DNA of 64,000 bases from Lysobacterales bacterium (GTDB lineage: Bacteria; Pseudomonadota; Gammaproteobacteria; Xanthomonadales; Xanthomonadaceae), in contig JADCRD010000001.1 of NCBI GenBank assembly GCA_014946745.1, positions 1,610,427 to 1,674,426 of the forward strand. Reading direction: 5' to 3'. This document shows positions 51,742 through 60,366 of this stretch, in pieces. The notes beneath the pieces are model-generated. The model was not told the DNA's origin, did no database searches, and was given only the letters and a program-made list of their open reading frames with translations. Both the position numbers and the translations under genes were made by a program. Within the stretch, counting starts at the first letter, position 1. Every line of letters starts with the position of its first letter.

Positions 51742-54141
51742 TCAGAGCTCGAACCCGCTGGCGAACAGCGCGTCGCCAACGTTGAGCGAGAAGTCCCAGA
51801 TCCCCCGCCCATAGGTCGAGAAGCGTGCGACGCGCAGCTCGTCCACGAAGTCGACATGCCAATAGATCTGGTTGGGCGCACCCGCGGTCACGATGTCGAT
51901 CCAGCGCTGCTGCGCGCGGTCGTAGTAGAACGCGCCGGTCTCGGCCGCTGCGAACAGGTGCTCACCGTCGGCGGAGATGGCGAGCCCAAGCACCAGGGTC
52001 GGCGGCAGACCCGTCGACATCGGCGCAAAGCTCAGGCCGTCGTTGGTGGAGAGATACACCGCGTTGCCGTTGCCAGCGCCGTAGCCGGAGCCGGCCACAT
52101 AGACATGCCCCGGACGCGCCGGGTCCGGCAGAATCCGCGCACCGTAGAAGAACTGGCCGTTGGGCAGCTGGCTGACGGTCTGCGTCCAGGTGCCGCCGCT
52201 GCGCCGATAGAAGCGCGCGCCGGGGTTCGCGGCGTTGGACGGGGTGGCCAGCACGTAGCGGGTTGCCCCCGCGTGCGGCGAGACCGCGACAGCGGTGATC
52301 GGGTCCACGAAGTTGAAGGGATCGGCCACGCCGCTGATGCTGGTGCCCGACAAGCTCAGCTCGATCAGCGTGTGAGCACTGCCGGCTCCGATGCGACCGC
52401 CCGCCAGCAAGACCTTGTTGGGCTCGCCCGGCAGCGCTGCCAATGGCGGCAGAAACAGCGTTCCCGACAGCTGGGCGGTGCCGAACTGGTAGTAGCGCAG
52501 GCCGCTCTGATTGCCGGCGCTCGCCGAGGTGTCCGCCATGGCGAAGGTGGGATAGACGCTCCAGGTGGTTGCGCCGCCGTTGGCCGAGACGAGATGCGCG
52601 TAGTCGCCGGAGATGGTCTGCACGAAGGGCTGCGGGCCAGTTCCCGGGTTCAAGGCCTTCTGGTAACCCTGATCCTGGGAACCGGCGAAGATCTGGTAGG
52701 GCGGCTGGCGGCGTGTGTAGCTGCCGTAGTACTGCGAGACGTTCAGGCCATTGAGTGAGAGGTTCTGCACCGTCAGAAGCTGGTCGGTGGACTCGTACAG
52801 CCCGCCGTCCGTGCTGACGAACACGCGCTCGGTGTTGGCGTTGTCGACGTACACATCGATGCCGCAAATGTCCGCGTGCAGCTTGGTGGCGGGCGAGGCG
52901 TAGTACTCGCCCCACGGGTTCACGAGCGTCCAGCTGCCGCCGCCATCGGCGCTCCGATACAGATCAACGCCGCCGACGAACACGCGATTGGGATCGCGCG
53001 TCGAACTGGCCGCACTGTTGAGGCTGAACATCGAGGTCGGCGCCGGAGTGCGTGCGGTCCAGGTGGCGCCGGCGTTGGCGGAGTAGTACACGCGGGTCAC
53101 GCCGGCCGAACCGCTCGAATAGAAGGCGTACAGGAAAGTCTGCCCAGCAGCGGTGACGCCGCCCGACAGCGCCACGCTGTCCTCGCCAGCCAGCGTGTGC
53201 GGCACGGTGGAAACAGGCACGCGCGCGTGGGTTCCGGGGGTAATGGTGAAAAGCTGCGTGCCCGACAGCAGGAACACCCGCGTATCGCCGTAGCGCGGCG
53301 AGAACAGTGCCGCCTGGTTGCGCTCCCCGACGAAGGCGACGGGCGTGAAGCTCGCACCGCGATCGACGGAAGCAAACAGATGCGTTCGCCAGGCGGCCGG
53401 GGCGGTGAAGTCGTAATGCACGCGGGCGTAGTAGACCTCACTCGCGGTCTCGTCGCGCGCCACCAGGCCCGTCGCATACCAGGGGTTCGCAAGGCTGCTG
53501 CCACCCGGGGTCGAGAAGGTCGCTCCGCCGTTGTCGCTGAAGCGGACCTGCGCGGGCCGATCGCCCAGCACCAGCAGGCGCTCGCCCTGCGGGCCGGCAA
53601 GCCTCAGCAGGAAGCCCTGCGCGCCGTTGGGCACGAATGCGGCAGCGTCGTTGCTGCTGCTCCAGTTCAAGCTGCCACGATTGGCTCGCCAGACGTTGCC
53701 GCCGTGCGAGAGCACGGTCAGGCGCTGCTGGGCACTGTCGAACGCGGTCGAGAGCACGCGCCCCGACTGGTTGCTTGAGCCGCGCTCACTCCAGGTCCCT
53801 GCAATCGACGCGGCGCTGAACTTCAGGAGATCCAGCGGTTTGCCAGCAGCGGAGAGCGCCACTTCGCGCTGCGCCTGGAAGCGCAGATCGCGGGCGTTGC
53901 GATAGGCGCCATCCAGGGCCGCGGCATCGACGCCCGGAGCGGCCATCCGCATCGATGCCATCCAGGCCCGCCGCTGCCGGGAGAACTCCGAGGTGCCACC
54001 CTCGCCAGGGATCAGCTCGGTGGGCTTGGGCAGGTAGGGGAGCTCAGGCGGTGGCTCCAAATCCGGCCGCACCGCAAGGCCAAGCAGAACCAGCGCGGCC
54101 AGGCCCGCACTCCACACAGCACCGCGCTTCAATGCACCCAT
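51742..54141 (-). CDS. secreted BNR/VPS10-type beta-propeller protein
   Basis: This 799-residue exported protein has an N-terminal hydrophobic signal (MGALKRGAVWSAGLAALVLLG...). It carries repeated BNR/sialidase-type propeller blades (FSDNGGATFSTPGG, SVDRGASFTPVAF, SANAGATWTARTP, SADGGGSWTLVNP, STDGGLYESTDQ, STNDGLSF), ending with RVARFSTYGRGIWDFSLN. Such proteins can be sialidases, binding proteins or structural; I see no convincing catalytic set. The last residues are GDALFASGFEL, matching the tail pattern of the protease that starts at 48146. Repeat copy E starts at its stop codon. Confidence 0.85.
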   Translation of the reverse strand: MGALKRGAVWSAGLAALVLLGLAVRPDLEPPPELPYLPKPTELIPGEGGTSEFSRQRRAWMASMRMAAPGVDAAALDGAYRNARDLRFQAQREVALSAAGKPLDLLKFSAASIAGTWSERGSSNQSGRVLSTAFDSAQQRLTVLSHGGNVWRANRGSLNWSSSNDAAAFVPNGAQGFLLRLAGPQGERLLVLGDRPAQVRFSDNGGATFSTPGGSSLANPWYATGLVARDETASEVYYARVHYDFTAPAAWRTHLFASVDRGASFTPVAFVGERNQAALFSPRYGDTRVFLLSGTQLFTITPGTHARVPVSTVPHTLAGEDSVALSGGVTAAGQTFLYAFYSSGSAGVTRVYYSANAGATWTARTPAPTSMFSLNSAASSTRDPNRVFVGGVDLYRSADGGGSWTLVNPWGEYYASPATKLHADICGIDVYVDNANTERVFVSTDGGLYESTDQLLTVQNLSLNGLNVSQYYGSYTRRQPPYQIFAGSQDQGYQKALNPGTGPQPFVQTISGDYAHLVSANGGATTWSVYPTFAMADTSASAGNQSGLRYYQFGTAQLSGTLFLPPLAALPGEPNKVLLAGGRIGAGSAHTLIELSLSGTSISGVADPFNFVDPITAVAVSPHAGATRYVLATPSNAANPGARFYRRSGGTWTQTVSQLPNGQFFYGARILPDPARPGHVYVAGSGYGAGNGNAVYLSTNDGLSFAPMSTGLPPTLVLGLAISADGEHLFAAAETGAFYYDRAQQRWIDIVTAGAPNQIYWHVDFVDELRVARFSTYGRGIWDFSLNVGDALFASGFEL

Positions 54142-54321
54142 CCCACGCCCCCGCCTCGTTCATAGACGGGCGCAAAATGCGCGAACGGGCGCTCACAGGC
54201 AAGCGTTCCGTACCCATGGCTCCGCCGCCCTCGAGTCCACCCGCACAGCGCAGAAGGTTCGCCGGCGGGTGCCGCGCGCCCTGTCCGTAAGGCGGCCTCC
54301 CAGTCGACGCCAAGGCGTCGC

Positions 54322-55230
54322 TCAGTCGAGCGGCGACTGGCTGTGCGAGAGCTCTTCCAAGGTCTGCCGCATGAAGCTCTGCGCGGCCGAGCTCAGCTTT
54401 TCGTGGTCCAGCGCAAAGCGGATCGTCGCTTGGATCAAGCCGATGTGGCTGCCGCAGTCGAAGCGCGTGCCCTCAAAGTGATAGGCCAGGGTGCGGTGCC
54501 CGGCAAGCCGCGCGGCGATCGCATCGGTCAATTGGATCTCGCCGCCAGCGCCCGGCGTGGTGGCGCGTAGCGCATCAAAGATTCCCGGCCCCAGGATATA
54601 GCGACCGACCACGCCCAGCGTGCTCGGCGCGACTTCGGGTTTGGGCTTCTCGACCATGGCGTGGATGCGCCCCGATCGGCCCTCGAAGCCGTCGGTAGCG
54701 ACAATGCCGTAGCTCGAGGTCTGCGCGCGCGGCACGTCCTGCACGGCGATCACGCTGGCCTGCTCGCGCTCGGCGAGGTCAGCCATCTGCTTCAGTGCGC
54801 CTGGGCCGCTGGCGTTCCAGATCAGGTCATCGGGCAGCAGCACGGCAAACGGTTCATTGCCAATGACCGGCTCGGCGCACAGCACCGCGTGGCCGAGGCC
54901 CAGCGCTTCCGCCTGGGTCACGAAGATCGCCCGCACATGCGGCGGCAGCACGCCGCGCACCACGTCCAGCAGCTCCTGCTTGCCCGCGCGCTCGAGCTTC
55001 TGCTCCAGCTCGTAAGCCTTGTCGAAGTAGTCGGCCACCGCATGCTTGTAGCGGTTGGTGATGAACACCAGGGTGTCGCAGCCGGCCTCGATCGCCTCGT
55101 CCACCGCGTACTGGATCAGCGGCTTGTCGACGATCGGCAGCATCTCCTTCGGCACGGTCTTGGTCGCGGGCAGGAAACGAGTGCCGAGCCCAGCAACGGG
55201 AAACACGGCCTTGCGAATGCGTTGGGTCAT
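54322..55230 (-). CDS. galU: UTP-glucose-1-phosphate uridylyltransferase
   Basis: GalU makes UDP-glucose from UTP and glucose-1-phosphate for polysaccharide, LPS and osmolyte synthesis. The 302-residue protein has the nucleotide-binding start [47 protein letters not shown] and the [13 protein letters not shown] segment. It lies 24 nt after the dehydratase gene in the same orientation, so UDP-sugar supply is tied to surface glycan assembly. A small inverted repeat (54305-54320) just after the stop is a weak terminator candidate; the rest of the 54142-54321 gap shows no gene. Confidence 0.96.
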   Translation of the reverse strand: MTQRIRKAVFPVAGLGTRFLPATKTVPKEMLPIVDKPLIQYAVDEAIEAGCDTLVFITNRYKHAVADYFDKAYELEQKLERAGKQELLDVVRGVLPPHVRAIFVTQAEALGLGHAVLCAEPVIGNEPFAVLLPDDLIWNASGPGALKQMADLAEREQASVIAVQDVPRAQTSSYGIVATDGFEGRSGRIHAMVEKPKPEVAPSTLGVVGRYILGPGIFDALRATTPGAGGEIQLTDAIAARLAGHRTLAYHFEGTRFDCGSHIGLIQATIRFALDHEKLSSAAQSFMRQTLEELSHSQSPLD

Positions 55231-55254
55231 GGAAGTGGATGTGTTCTTGAAGTC

Positions 55255-57141
55255 TCAGGAAACGCGATGCAGCGATACCACGGAGGACGTGTCATCGCTG
55301 CGGCGGAACTCAGGCACGAGCTGCTGCAGGATCTCCAGCATCTGCGCCGAGTCGTACTGCTGACTGGCCTGGCGCAGTCGCAGCAGCTGCTGCTGGATCG
55401 ACTGCGCCGCCAGCTCGCGCGGCTGCGCCAGCATGATCTTGGGATGCCGCGTGGGCTGGTAGTCCTCCTGCGGGTGGAAGAGCTCTTCGAAGAGCTTCTC
55501 GCCGGGTCGCAGGCCGGTGAATTCGACGCGGATGTCTTCACCCGGACGCTTGCCGGCAAGCCGGATCATCTGTTCGGCGAGGTACTGGATCTTGACCGGC
55601 TGTCCCATGTCGAGCGCGAAGATCTCGCCGCCCTCGCCCAGCGTGGCGGCCTGCAGGATCAGCTGGCAGGCCTCGGGAATGGTCATGAAATAGCGCGTGA
55701 TCTCCGGATGCGTGACCGTGACCGGCCCGCCGCGACGGATCTGCTCGCGGAACAGCGGCACCACGCTGCCAGCGGAATCGAGGACATTGCCAAAGCGCAC
55801 CGTGACAAAGCGCGTGCCACCCTGGCCTTGCAGGGTTTGACACAGCAGCTCGGCCAGCCGCTTGCTGGCGCCCATCACGTTGGCCGGATTGACGGCCTTG
55901 TCCGAACTGATCAACACGAAGCTGCCGACGCCATGTCTGAGCGCGGCCTGCGCCAGCACCTGGGTCGACAGCACGTTGTTGCGTACGGCCTCGCGCACCA
56001 TGCCTTCCAGCAGGGGCACGTGCTTGTAGGCAGCGGCATGAAAGACCAGCGCGGGACGGAACTCGGCCAAGGCGTATTCGGCGACGGCCGGATCGCCGCA
56101 GTCGCCCAGCACGGGCACGACAAGCAGCTCCGGAAACTCTCCGCGAAGCTCTTGCTCGATGCGGTACAGGTTGAACTCGGATTGCTCCAGCACGATCAGC
56201 GAGGACACGCCTAGCCGTGCCACCTGACGGCACAGCTCCGAGCCAATCGATCCGCCGCCACCGCTCACCAGCACGCGCTTGCCCGATAGGCCGGTGCGGA
56301 TGGCGGTCCAGTCCAGCGCGACCGGATCGCGGCCGAGCAGGTCTTCGATCGCCACTTCCTTGAGCTGGTTGAAGCTGGAACGCCCTTCGATGACGTCCTG
56401 CAGGCGCGGCACCGTGCGGAAGGGCAAGCCGCTGTCCTCGCAGCTTTCCACCGCGCGCTGCATCTGCTGGTTGCTGGCAGAGGGCATAGCGATCAGCAGC
56501 ATCTCAGCGGCGACTTCGCGAGCGATCTCGGCGAGCTGTGCGATCTCGCCCAGCACCGGCACACCGTGCACCTTGGCTCCGCGCAGCGCGCGGTTGTCGT
56601 CGATCAAGCCAACGGGCCGGAAACGCCCCTCGCGGCGCAGATCGCGCACCAAGGCTTCGCCAGCGCTGCCGGCACCGATGACCAGAACGCGCAGCGGCTG
56701 CAGACGCGGTGCGCCGCCGTAGCGGCTGTCCTTCCAGAAGCGGTAGAGCCAACGCGGTGCGCCAAGGCAGACCAGCAATGTCAGCGGATACAGCGCGAGC
56801 ACCGTGCGCGGCACATTCTCCAGGCGCGTCAGCAGAAACAACGCGCTGAATACCGCCAGCGCGCCGAACAGACAGGCGCGCGCGATGTTCCAAAGGTCGG
56901 GCAGACTGGCGAAACGCCATAGACCTCGGTACAGGCCTGTCCACCACAACACAACGCCCTGCGCCAACAGGACGACCGGCAGTTCGGGCGGAAACAGCGT
57001 GAACGGCGGTGCGTTCGGCGCGAGACTGAAGCGCAGCGCGTTCGAGATCAGCCACGCCGCCCAGACCATCAGAAGGTCGTGCAGCACCACTGCAAGCCGG
57101 GGATGCACCCGCCCGATCAAGCCCGCTACCCGACTCACCAT
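55255..57141 (-). CDS. membrane nucleotide-sugar 4,6-dehydratase (WbpM/PglF/CapD family)
   Basis: This 628-residue enzyme acts on UDP-GlcNAc-type sugars, making keto-deoxy precursors for surface glycans. An N-terminal part has four predicted membrane helices (VLHDLLMVWAAWLISNAL at the start). A first Rossmann domain (VLVIGAGSAGEALVRDL) and a C-terminal short-chain dehydratase domain follow (VLVSGGGGSIGSELCRQV, FHAAAYKHVPL). The active-site Tyr of the classical YxxxK is replaced by Asp in SSDKAVNP, as in PglF-type enzymes. I chose the ATG at 57141; it overlaps the transferase stop by 7 nt. It sits between galU and a WecA-type transferase. Confidence 0.92.
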   Translation of the reverse strand: MVSRVAGLIGRVHPRLAVVLHDLLMVWAAWLISNALRFSLAPNAPPFTLFPPELPVVLLAQGVVLWWTGLYRGLWRFASLPDLWNIARACLFGALAVFSALFLLTRLENVPRTVLALYPLTLLVCLGAPRWLYRFWKDSRYGGAPRLQPLRVLVIGAGSAGEALVRDLRREGRFRPVGLIDDNRALRGAKVHGVPVLGEIAQLAEIAREVAAEMLLIAMPSASNQQMQRAVESCEDSGLPFRTVPRLQDVIEGRSSFNQLKEVAIEDLLGRDPVALDWTAIRTGLSGKRVLVSGGGGSIGSELCRQVARLGVSSLIVLEQSEFNLYRIEQELRGEFPELLVVPVLGDCGDPAVAEYALAEFRPALVFHAAAYKHVPLLEGMVREAVRNNVLSTQVLAQAALRHGVGSFVLISSDKAVNPANVMGASKRLAELLCQTLQGQGGTRFVTVRFGNVLDSAGSVVPLFREQIRRGGPVTVTHPEITRYFMTIPEACQLILQAATLGEGGEIFALDMGQPVKIQYLAEQMIRLAGKRPGEDIRVEFTGLRPGEKLFEELFHPQEDYQPTRHPKIMLAQPRELAAQSIQQQLLRLRQASQQYDSAQMLEILQQLVPEFRRSDDTSSVVSLHRVS

Positions 57142-58154
57142 CCGCGCGTTCTCCGGCGCAGACGCGCCCTGCCCCACAGCCAGCACGCCACCGCGAGGGC
57201 ATACGCTCCGAGTGTGATCGGCAGGCGCAGCGCAGGCTGTTCAAGGGCGAGGATCATGGAAGGCAGGATGACCACAAGGCTGAAGGCGGCGTAGGCCAGG
57301 CTGACGCGCACGTGGCTGGCACCGCGTCGGACCCACCACTGGTACAGATGTTCCCGGTGGGCAGCATACCAGCGGCGCCCGAGCAGCATCCGCTTGACCA
57401 AGGTCAACCCGGCGTCCGCCAGCACTGGCGTTACCGGCAGCAGCAGCAGCCAGGGCTCACGCACGCTGGGCAGCAGCAGCAGGGCGAAGGCACCGAGTGC
57501 GAAGCCCAGGGCTCCGCTGCCGACATCGCCCATGAACAGGCGCGCGCGCGGCAGGTTGAAGGGCAAGAAGCCCAGCAGCGCCGCGCACAGCGCGAGCATC
57601 AGCAGGGCCGGACCGGGCAGCCCCGCCGCCTGTGCCAGCCCCGCGTACAGGCCAGCAGCAATCAGCGCCTGCAGCGAGGCCAGGCCGTTAATGCCGTCAA
57701 TGAAGTTCCAGAAGTTCACCAGCATGACCAGCCAGAACAGGCTGAGCGCGAACTGCAGCAGGCCCGCAACGTCCGCCGGTTGCCCCTGCAGCACCCACAG
57801 GAACTGCGCGGAAGCCAGCACATGAACCAGCAGGCGGAGTCGCGCCGACAGCGGGCGATGGTCGTCCCACCAGCCGATCGCCCCGATCGCCAGCAGGCCG
57901 ACGCTGAAGTGCAGCGCCAGCCCAGGATCGGGCAGCAGCAGCGGCGCCAGCAGCGCGGTGACCACCACGAAGCTGATGCCACCGCCGCGCGGAGTGACCT
58001 GCTGATGCGAGCGCCTGCGGCCCGGCGCATCCAGCAGACCGCGCCGCTGCGCGTAGGCCAGCGCAAGGCGGCAAAGCGCAGCCGAAGACACCGCCACCGC
58101 GAGCAGCAAAGCGGCCATCGCAGGCGATCCGACCGGGACGAACTGCACCAGCAT
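57135..58154 (-). CDS. undecaprenyl-phosphate sugar-1-phosphate transferase (WecA/WbpL type)
   Basis: This 339-residue polytopic membrane enzyme transfers a GlcNAc- or QuiNAc-type phosphate to undecaprenyl phosphate, the first step of glycan lipid-carrier synthesis. MraY/WecA-family motifs are visible: RRSHQQVTPRGGGI, GWWDDHRPLSARLRL, FWNFIDGINGLAS, LFMGDVGSGALGF and the late HREHLYQWWVRRG. The ATG at 58154 overlaps the lapB stop by one nucleotide (TGATG), so the start is clear. The exact sugar specificity cannot be read from sequence. It is directly followed by the dehydratase gene. Confidence 0.9.
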   Translation of the reverse strand: MLVQFVPVGSPAMAALLLAVAVSSAALCRLALAYAQRRGLLDAPGRRRSHQQVTPRGGGISFVVVTALLAPLLLPDPGLALHFSVGLLAIGAIGWWDDHRPLSARLRLLVHVLASAQFLWVLQGQPADVAGLLQFALSLFWLVMLVNFWNFIDGINGLASLQALIAAGLYAGLAQAAGLPGPALLMLALCAALLGFLPFNLPRARLFMGDVGSGALGFALGAFALLLLPSVREPWLLLLPVTPVLADAGLTLVKRMLLGRRWYAAHREHLYQWWVRRGASHVRVSLAYAAFSLVVILPSMILALEQPALRLPITLGAYALAVACWLWGRARLRRRTRGW

Positions 58155-59326
58155 CAGTCGCCCGCAGGGCCGTGGATCGGACGCACGCTGCTCCAGCTCT
58201 TGCAGCTCGGGCACTGCCAGTGATGCTGGCGCGCGCCGAAACCGCAGCGGTTGCAGCGGTAGGTCAGCACACTCGACGCGAGATGGCCGGTGGTCTGCTC
58301 CAGCACGCGCAGGATCGGCATCGCCTCTTCGGGCGGACGCGCGGTGCCCAGTTCGATCAGGGCCACTTGGCCCTTCACCGAAGGCCGCTGGCGCAGCGTT
58401 TCGCTCAGGTACTCGACGGCCGCGCAGTCGCCCTCGTCTTCGCGGATGAGGCGCGCCAGAGCGAGCACCGGGGCCACGCCGGCATAGCGCTCCGTCATCT
58501 CGGACAAGAACGCGCGCGCCCGTGCGCGCTCGCCCTGCCGCTCGTAGACGGTAAGCAGCGGTTTCAACACTTCGGGCAGGATCTCTGGTTCGTGCCGCGC
58601 AACGCGCTCAAAGGCGCGCACTGCCAGCGCGTCCCTGCCCTCGGCCAGCTCGATCTGCCCCTCGATCAGGCCCGCGCGCACGCAGTTGGCCTCGGCCGCA
58701 TAGGCCTCGGCCAGATGGACGCGAGCATCGGCAACGCGCCCCTGCCGGCGGGCGCGATCAGCGAGTTCGCACTGAAAGTGCGCAACCAGGCGTCCGGTGG
58801 GTTCGCCGGTGGCCGCTTCCAGACGCTGCGCGTGCTCGATGGCTTTCTCCCAGTCGCGCTCGGCCTGGTAGATCACCAGCAGATGGCGCAAGGCCTGCGG
58901 CGCCTGTTCGCCGAGGCGGACAAGGTCGGCAAACAGCGTCTCTGCACGATCAAGCAGACCGGCGCGCATGTAGTCCTCACCCAACTCCAACACCGCCTGC
59001 ACGCGCTGCTCGTCGGTCAGGGTGGTGCGCTCGATCAGGTTCTGGTGGATGCGGATTGCACGATCCACTTCGCCGCGTCGACGGAACAGATTGCCCAGAG
59101 CGAAATGGGTTTCGACCGTGTCGCTGTCGATCTCGGCGATCTGCAGGAACACTTCGATGGCCTTGTCGGGCTGCTCGTTGAGCAGGTAATTGAGGCCGCG
59201 GAAGTAGCGCGTCGACAGACGGCTGACGCGATGTCCACCGGCGCGCTCGGCGGCGCGGCGACCCGCAAACCAGCCCCAGGCCATGGCGACCGGAAGAAGC
59301 AGGAACAGCAGCAGAAACTCAGTCAC
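58154..59326 (-). CDS. lapB: lipopolysaccharide assembly protein LapB
   Basis: LapB (YciM) is an inner-membrane-anchored TPR protein that controls LPS synthesis by steering FtsH to degrade LpxC. The 390-residue protein starts at a GTG overlapping the lapA stop by 4 nt (GTGA). It has a membrane helix in residues 3-20, TPR repeats to about 340, and a C-terminal rubredoxin-like metal site (Cys358, 361, 372, 375 in CNRCGFG and CPSCKSW). The frame continues upstream through lapA, but the family start is the GTG. It is translationally coupled to the transferase gene downstream. Confidence 0.95.
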   Translation of the reverse strand: MTEFLLLFLLLPVAMAWGWFAGRRAAERAGGHRVSRLSTRYFRGLNYLLNEQPDKAIEVFLQIAEIDSDTVETHFALGNLFRRRGEVDRAIRIHQNLIERTTLTDEQRVQAVLELGEDYMRAGLLDRAETLFADLVRLGEQAPQALRHLLVIYQAERDWEKAIEHAQRLEAATGEPTGRLVAHFQCELADRARRQGRVADARVHLAEAYAAEANCVRAGLIEGQIELAEGRDALAVRAFERVARHEPEILPEVLKPLLTVYERQGERARARAFLSEMTERYAGVAPVLALARLIREDEGDCAAVEYLSETLRQRPSVKGQVALIELGTARPPEEAMPILRVLEQTTGHLASSVLTYRCNRCGFGARQHHWQCPSCKSWSSVRPIHGPAGD

Positions 59327-59598
59327 GCTGCTGCAGCCCGCGCACTGGCCTCTGCGGCGATGCGCGCTTCGCTCTCGGCGCGCTTCAAGCGCCGCCTCAA
59401 CGGCAAAATCACGAGCAGGGTCAGCACGCTGCCGGCCGCAAAGGCGCCAGCGAAGGCCGCAAGCAACAGTGCCGATCCCAGACGCAGCGAGATCGATAGC
59501 CCGAACAGGTCGATCGCCACTTCCGCCGGGTTGAGCGCGCCGAACGCAAAGCCGAAGCCAAGCAGGCCAAGTGCGAGCAGGATGAGCAGGATGCGCAT
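59323..59598 (-). CDS. lapA: lipopolysaccharide assembly protein LapA
   Basis: LapA (YciS) is a small inner-membrane partner of LapB. It has 91 residues with two hydrophobic helices (ILLILLALGLLGFGFAFGALNP and LGSALLLAAFAGAFAAGSVLTLLVIL), then a basic, Ala-rich cytoplasmic tail (LRRRLKRAESEARIAAEAS). The lapA-lapB overlap is the standard arrangement. The ATG at 59598 begins MRILLILLAL. Confidence 0.93.
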   Translation of the reverse strand: MRILLILLALGLLGFGFAFGALNPAEVAIDLFGLSISLRLGSALLLAAFAGAFAAGSVLTLLVILPLRRRLKRAESEARIAAEASARAAAA

Positions 59599-59650
59599 GC
59601 GGACTCCGAAGGGGACGCTTCACGCAGGCATCGGCGCCGCGTAGGCCGGG

Positions 59651-59656
59651 ATTGTA
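59651..59656 (-). promoter_or_regulatory. candidate -10 box for lapA-lapB
   Basis: TACAAT on the minus strand (CGTCTACAATCCCGG) lies about 52 nt before the lapA ATG. There is no clear -35, so it is a candidate only. The remainder of the 59599-59875 gap, downstream of ihfB, has no gene. Confidence 0.35.
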
Positions 59657-59875
59657 GACGAGGCCGGCGGATCCCCCGCACCTGCCAATCGAGCCCTCGC
59701 AGGCCCCGCACAGCGCGCATCAAGATCGACTCGGCCGCCTCAGCCAAGCGCGCTGGCCCTGTGCGAACACGGGCGCGTTCGTTGAACCCGATGCGAGCTT
59801 GGTCGGCGCACAGCGCTGACGCCGTCCGCGGTCAAGGGCCTCACCAGCCCTAGGTGGATTCGCCGCTGTGGCGCT

Positions 59876-60169
59876 TCAGAGCTTGGCGTTGCCGTCGTTG
59901 ACGCGCTCGCGAAGTTCCTTGCCCGGCTTGAAGTGCGGGACGTACTTTCCCGGCAGGGACACGGAGTCGCCGGTCTTGGGGTTGCGGCCCACGCGCGGCG
60001 GGCGGAAATGCAGACTGAAGCTGCCGAAGCCGCGAATCTCGATGCGCTCGCCTGTGGCGAGCGCGGTGCTCATCTGTTCCAACAGCGTCTTCACCGCCAG
60101 GTCGACGTCGTCGGCCTTCAGATGCGACTGCTTGCTTGCCAGGGCTTCGATGAGTTCGGACTTGGTCAT
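59876..60169 (-). CDS. ihfB: integration host factor beta subunit
   Basis: IHF-beta is half of the IHF heterodimer that bends DNA in recombination, replication and transcription control. The 97-residue protein reads [20 protein letters not shown], then [20 protein letters not shown] with the intercalating-proline arm ([10 protein letters not shown]), and ends [16 protein letters not shown]. The ATG at 60169 matches the family; the open frame to 60370 is leader sequence. It follows rpsA by about 200 nt, and lapA-lapB come after it. Confidence 0.97.
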   Translation of the reverse strand: MTKSELIEALASKQSHLKADDVDLAVKTLLEQMSTALATGERIEIRGFGSFSLHFRPPRVGRNPKTGDSVSLPGKYVPHFKPGKELRERVNDGNAKL

Positions 60170-60319
60170 GGAACCGCTCAGGTCGGGAAGGCCGCGGCAA
60201 TCGCGGCGCTCCGTGGATGGACGCTGCGCCATCCGGACAGGCTCGGAAAGCCGCAGGAAGCGGCTGCCCGCGCAGAAATCGAAAGGCAGGGACCGTCGAA
60301 ACAGAAGCGCCATTCGACA

Positions 60320-60357
60320 GTGCGCCCCGGCCACGCGCACGCGCAGCCGGGGCGCAC
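60320..60357 (-). terminator. strong hairpin after rpsA
   Basis: A perfect 12-bp stem GTGCGCCCCGGC/GCCGGGGCGCAC with a 14-nt loop begins 9 nt past the rpsA stop. No T-run follows on the minus strand. It probably limits read-through from the very highly expressed rpsA into ihfB or protects the rpsA 3' end. Confidence 0.6.
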
Positions 60358-60366
60358 GCTCAGGCG

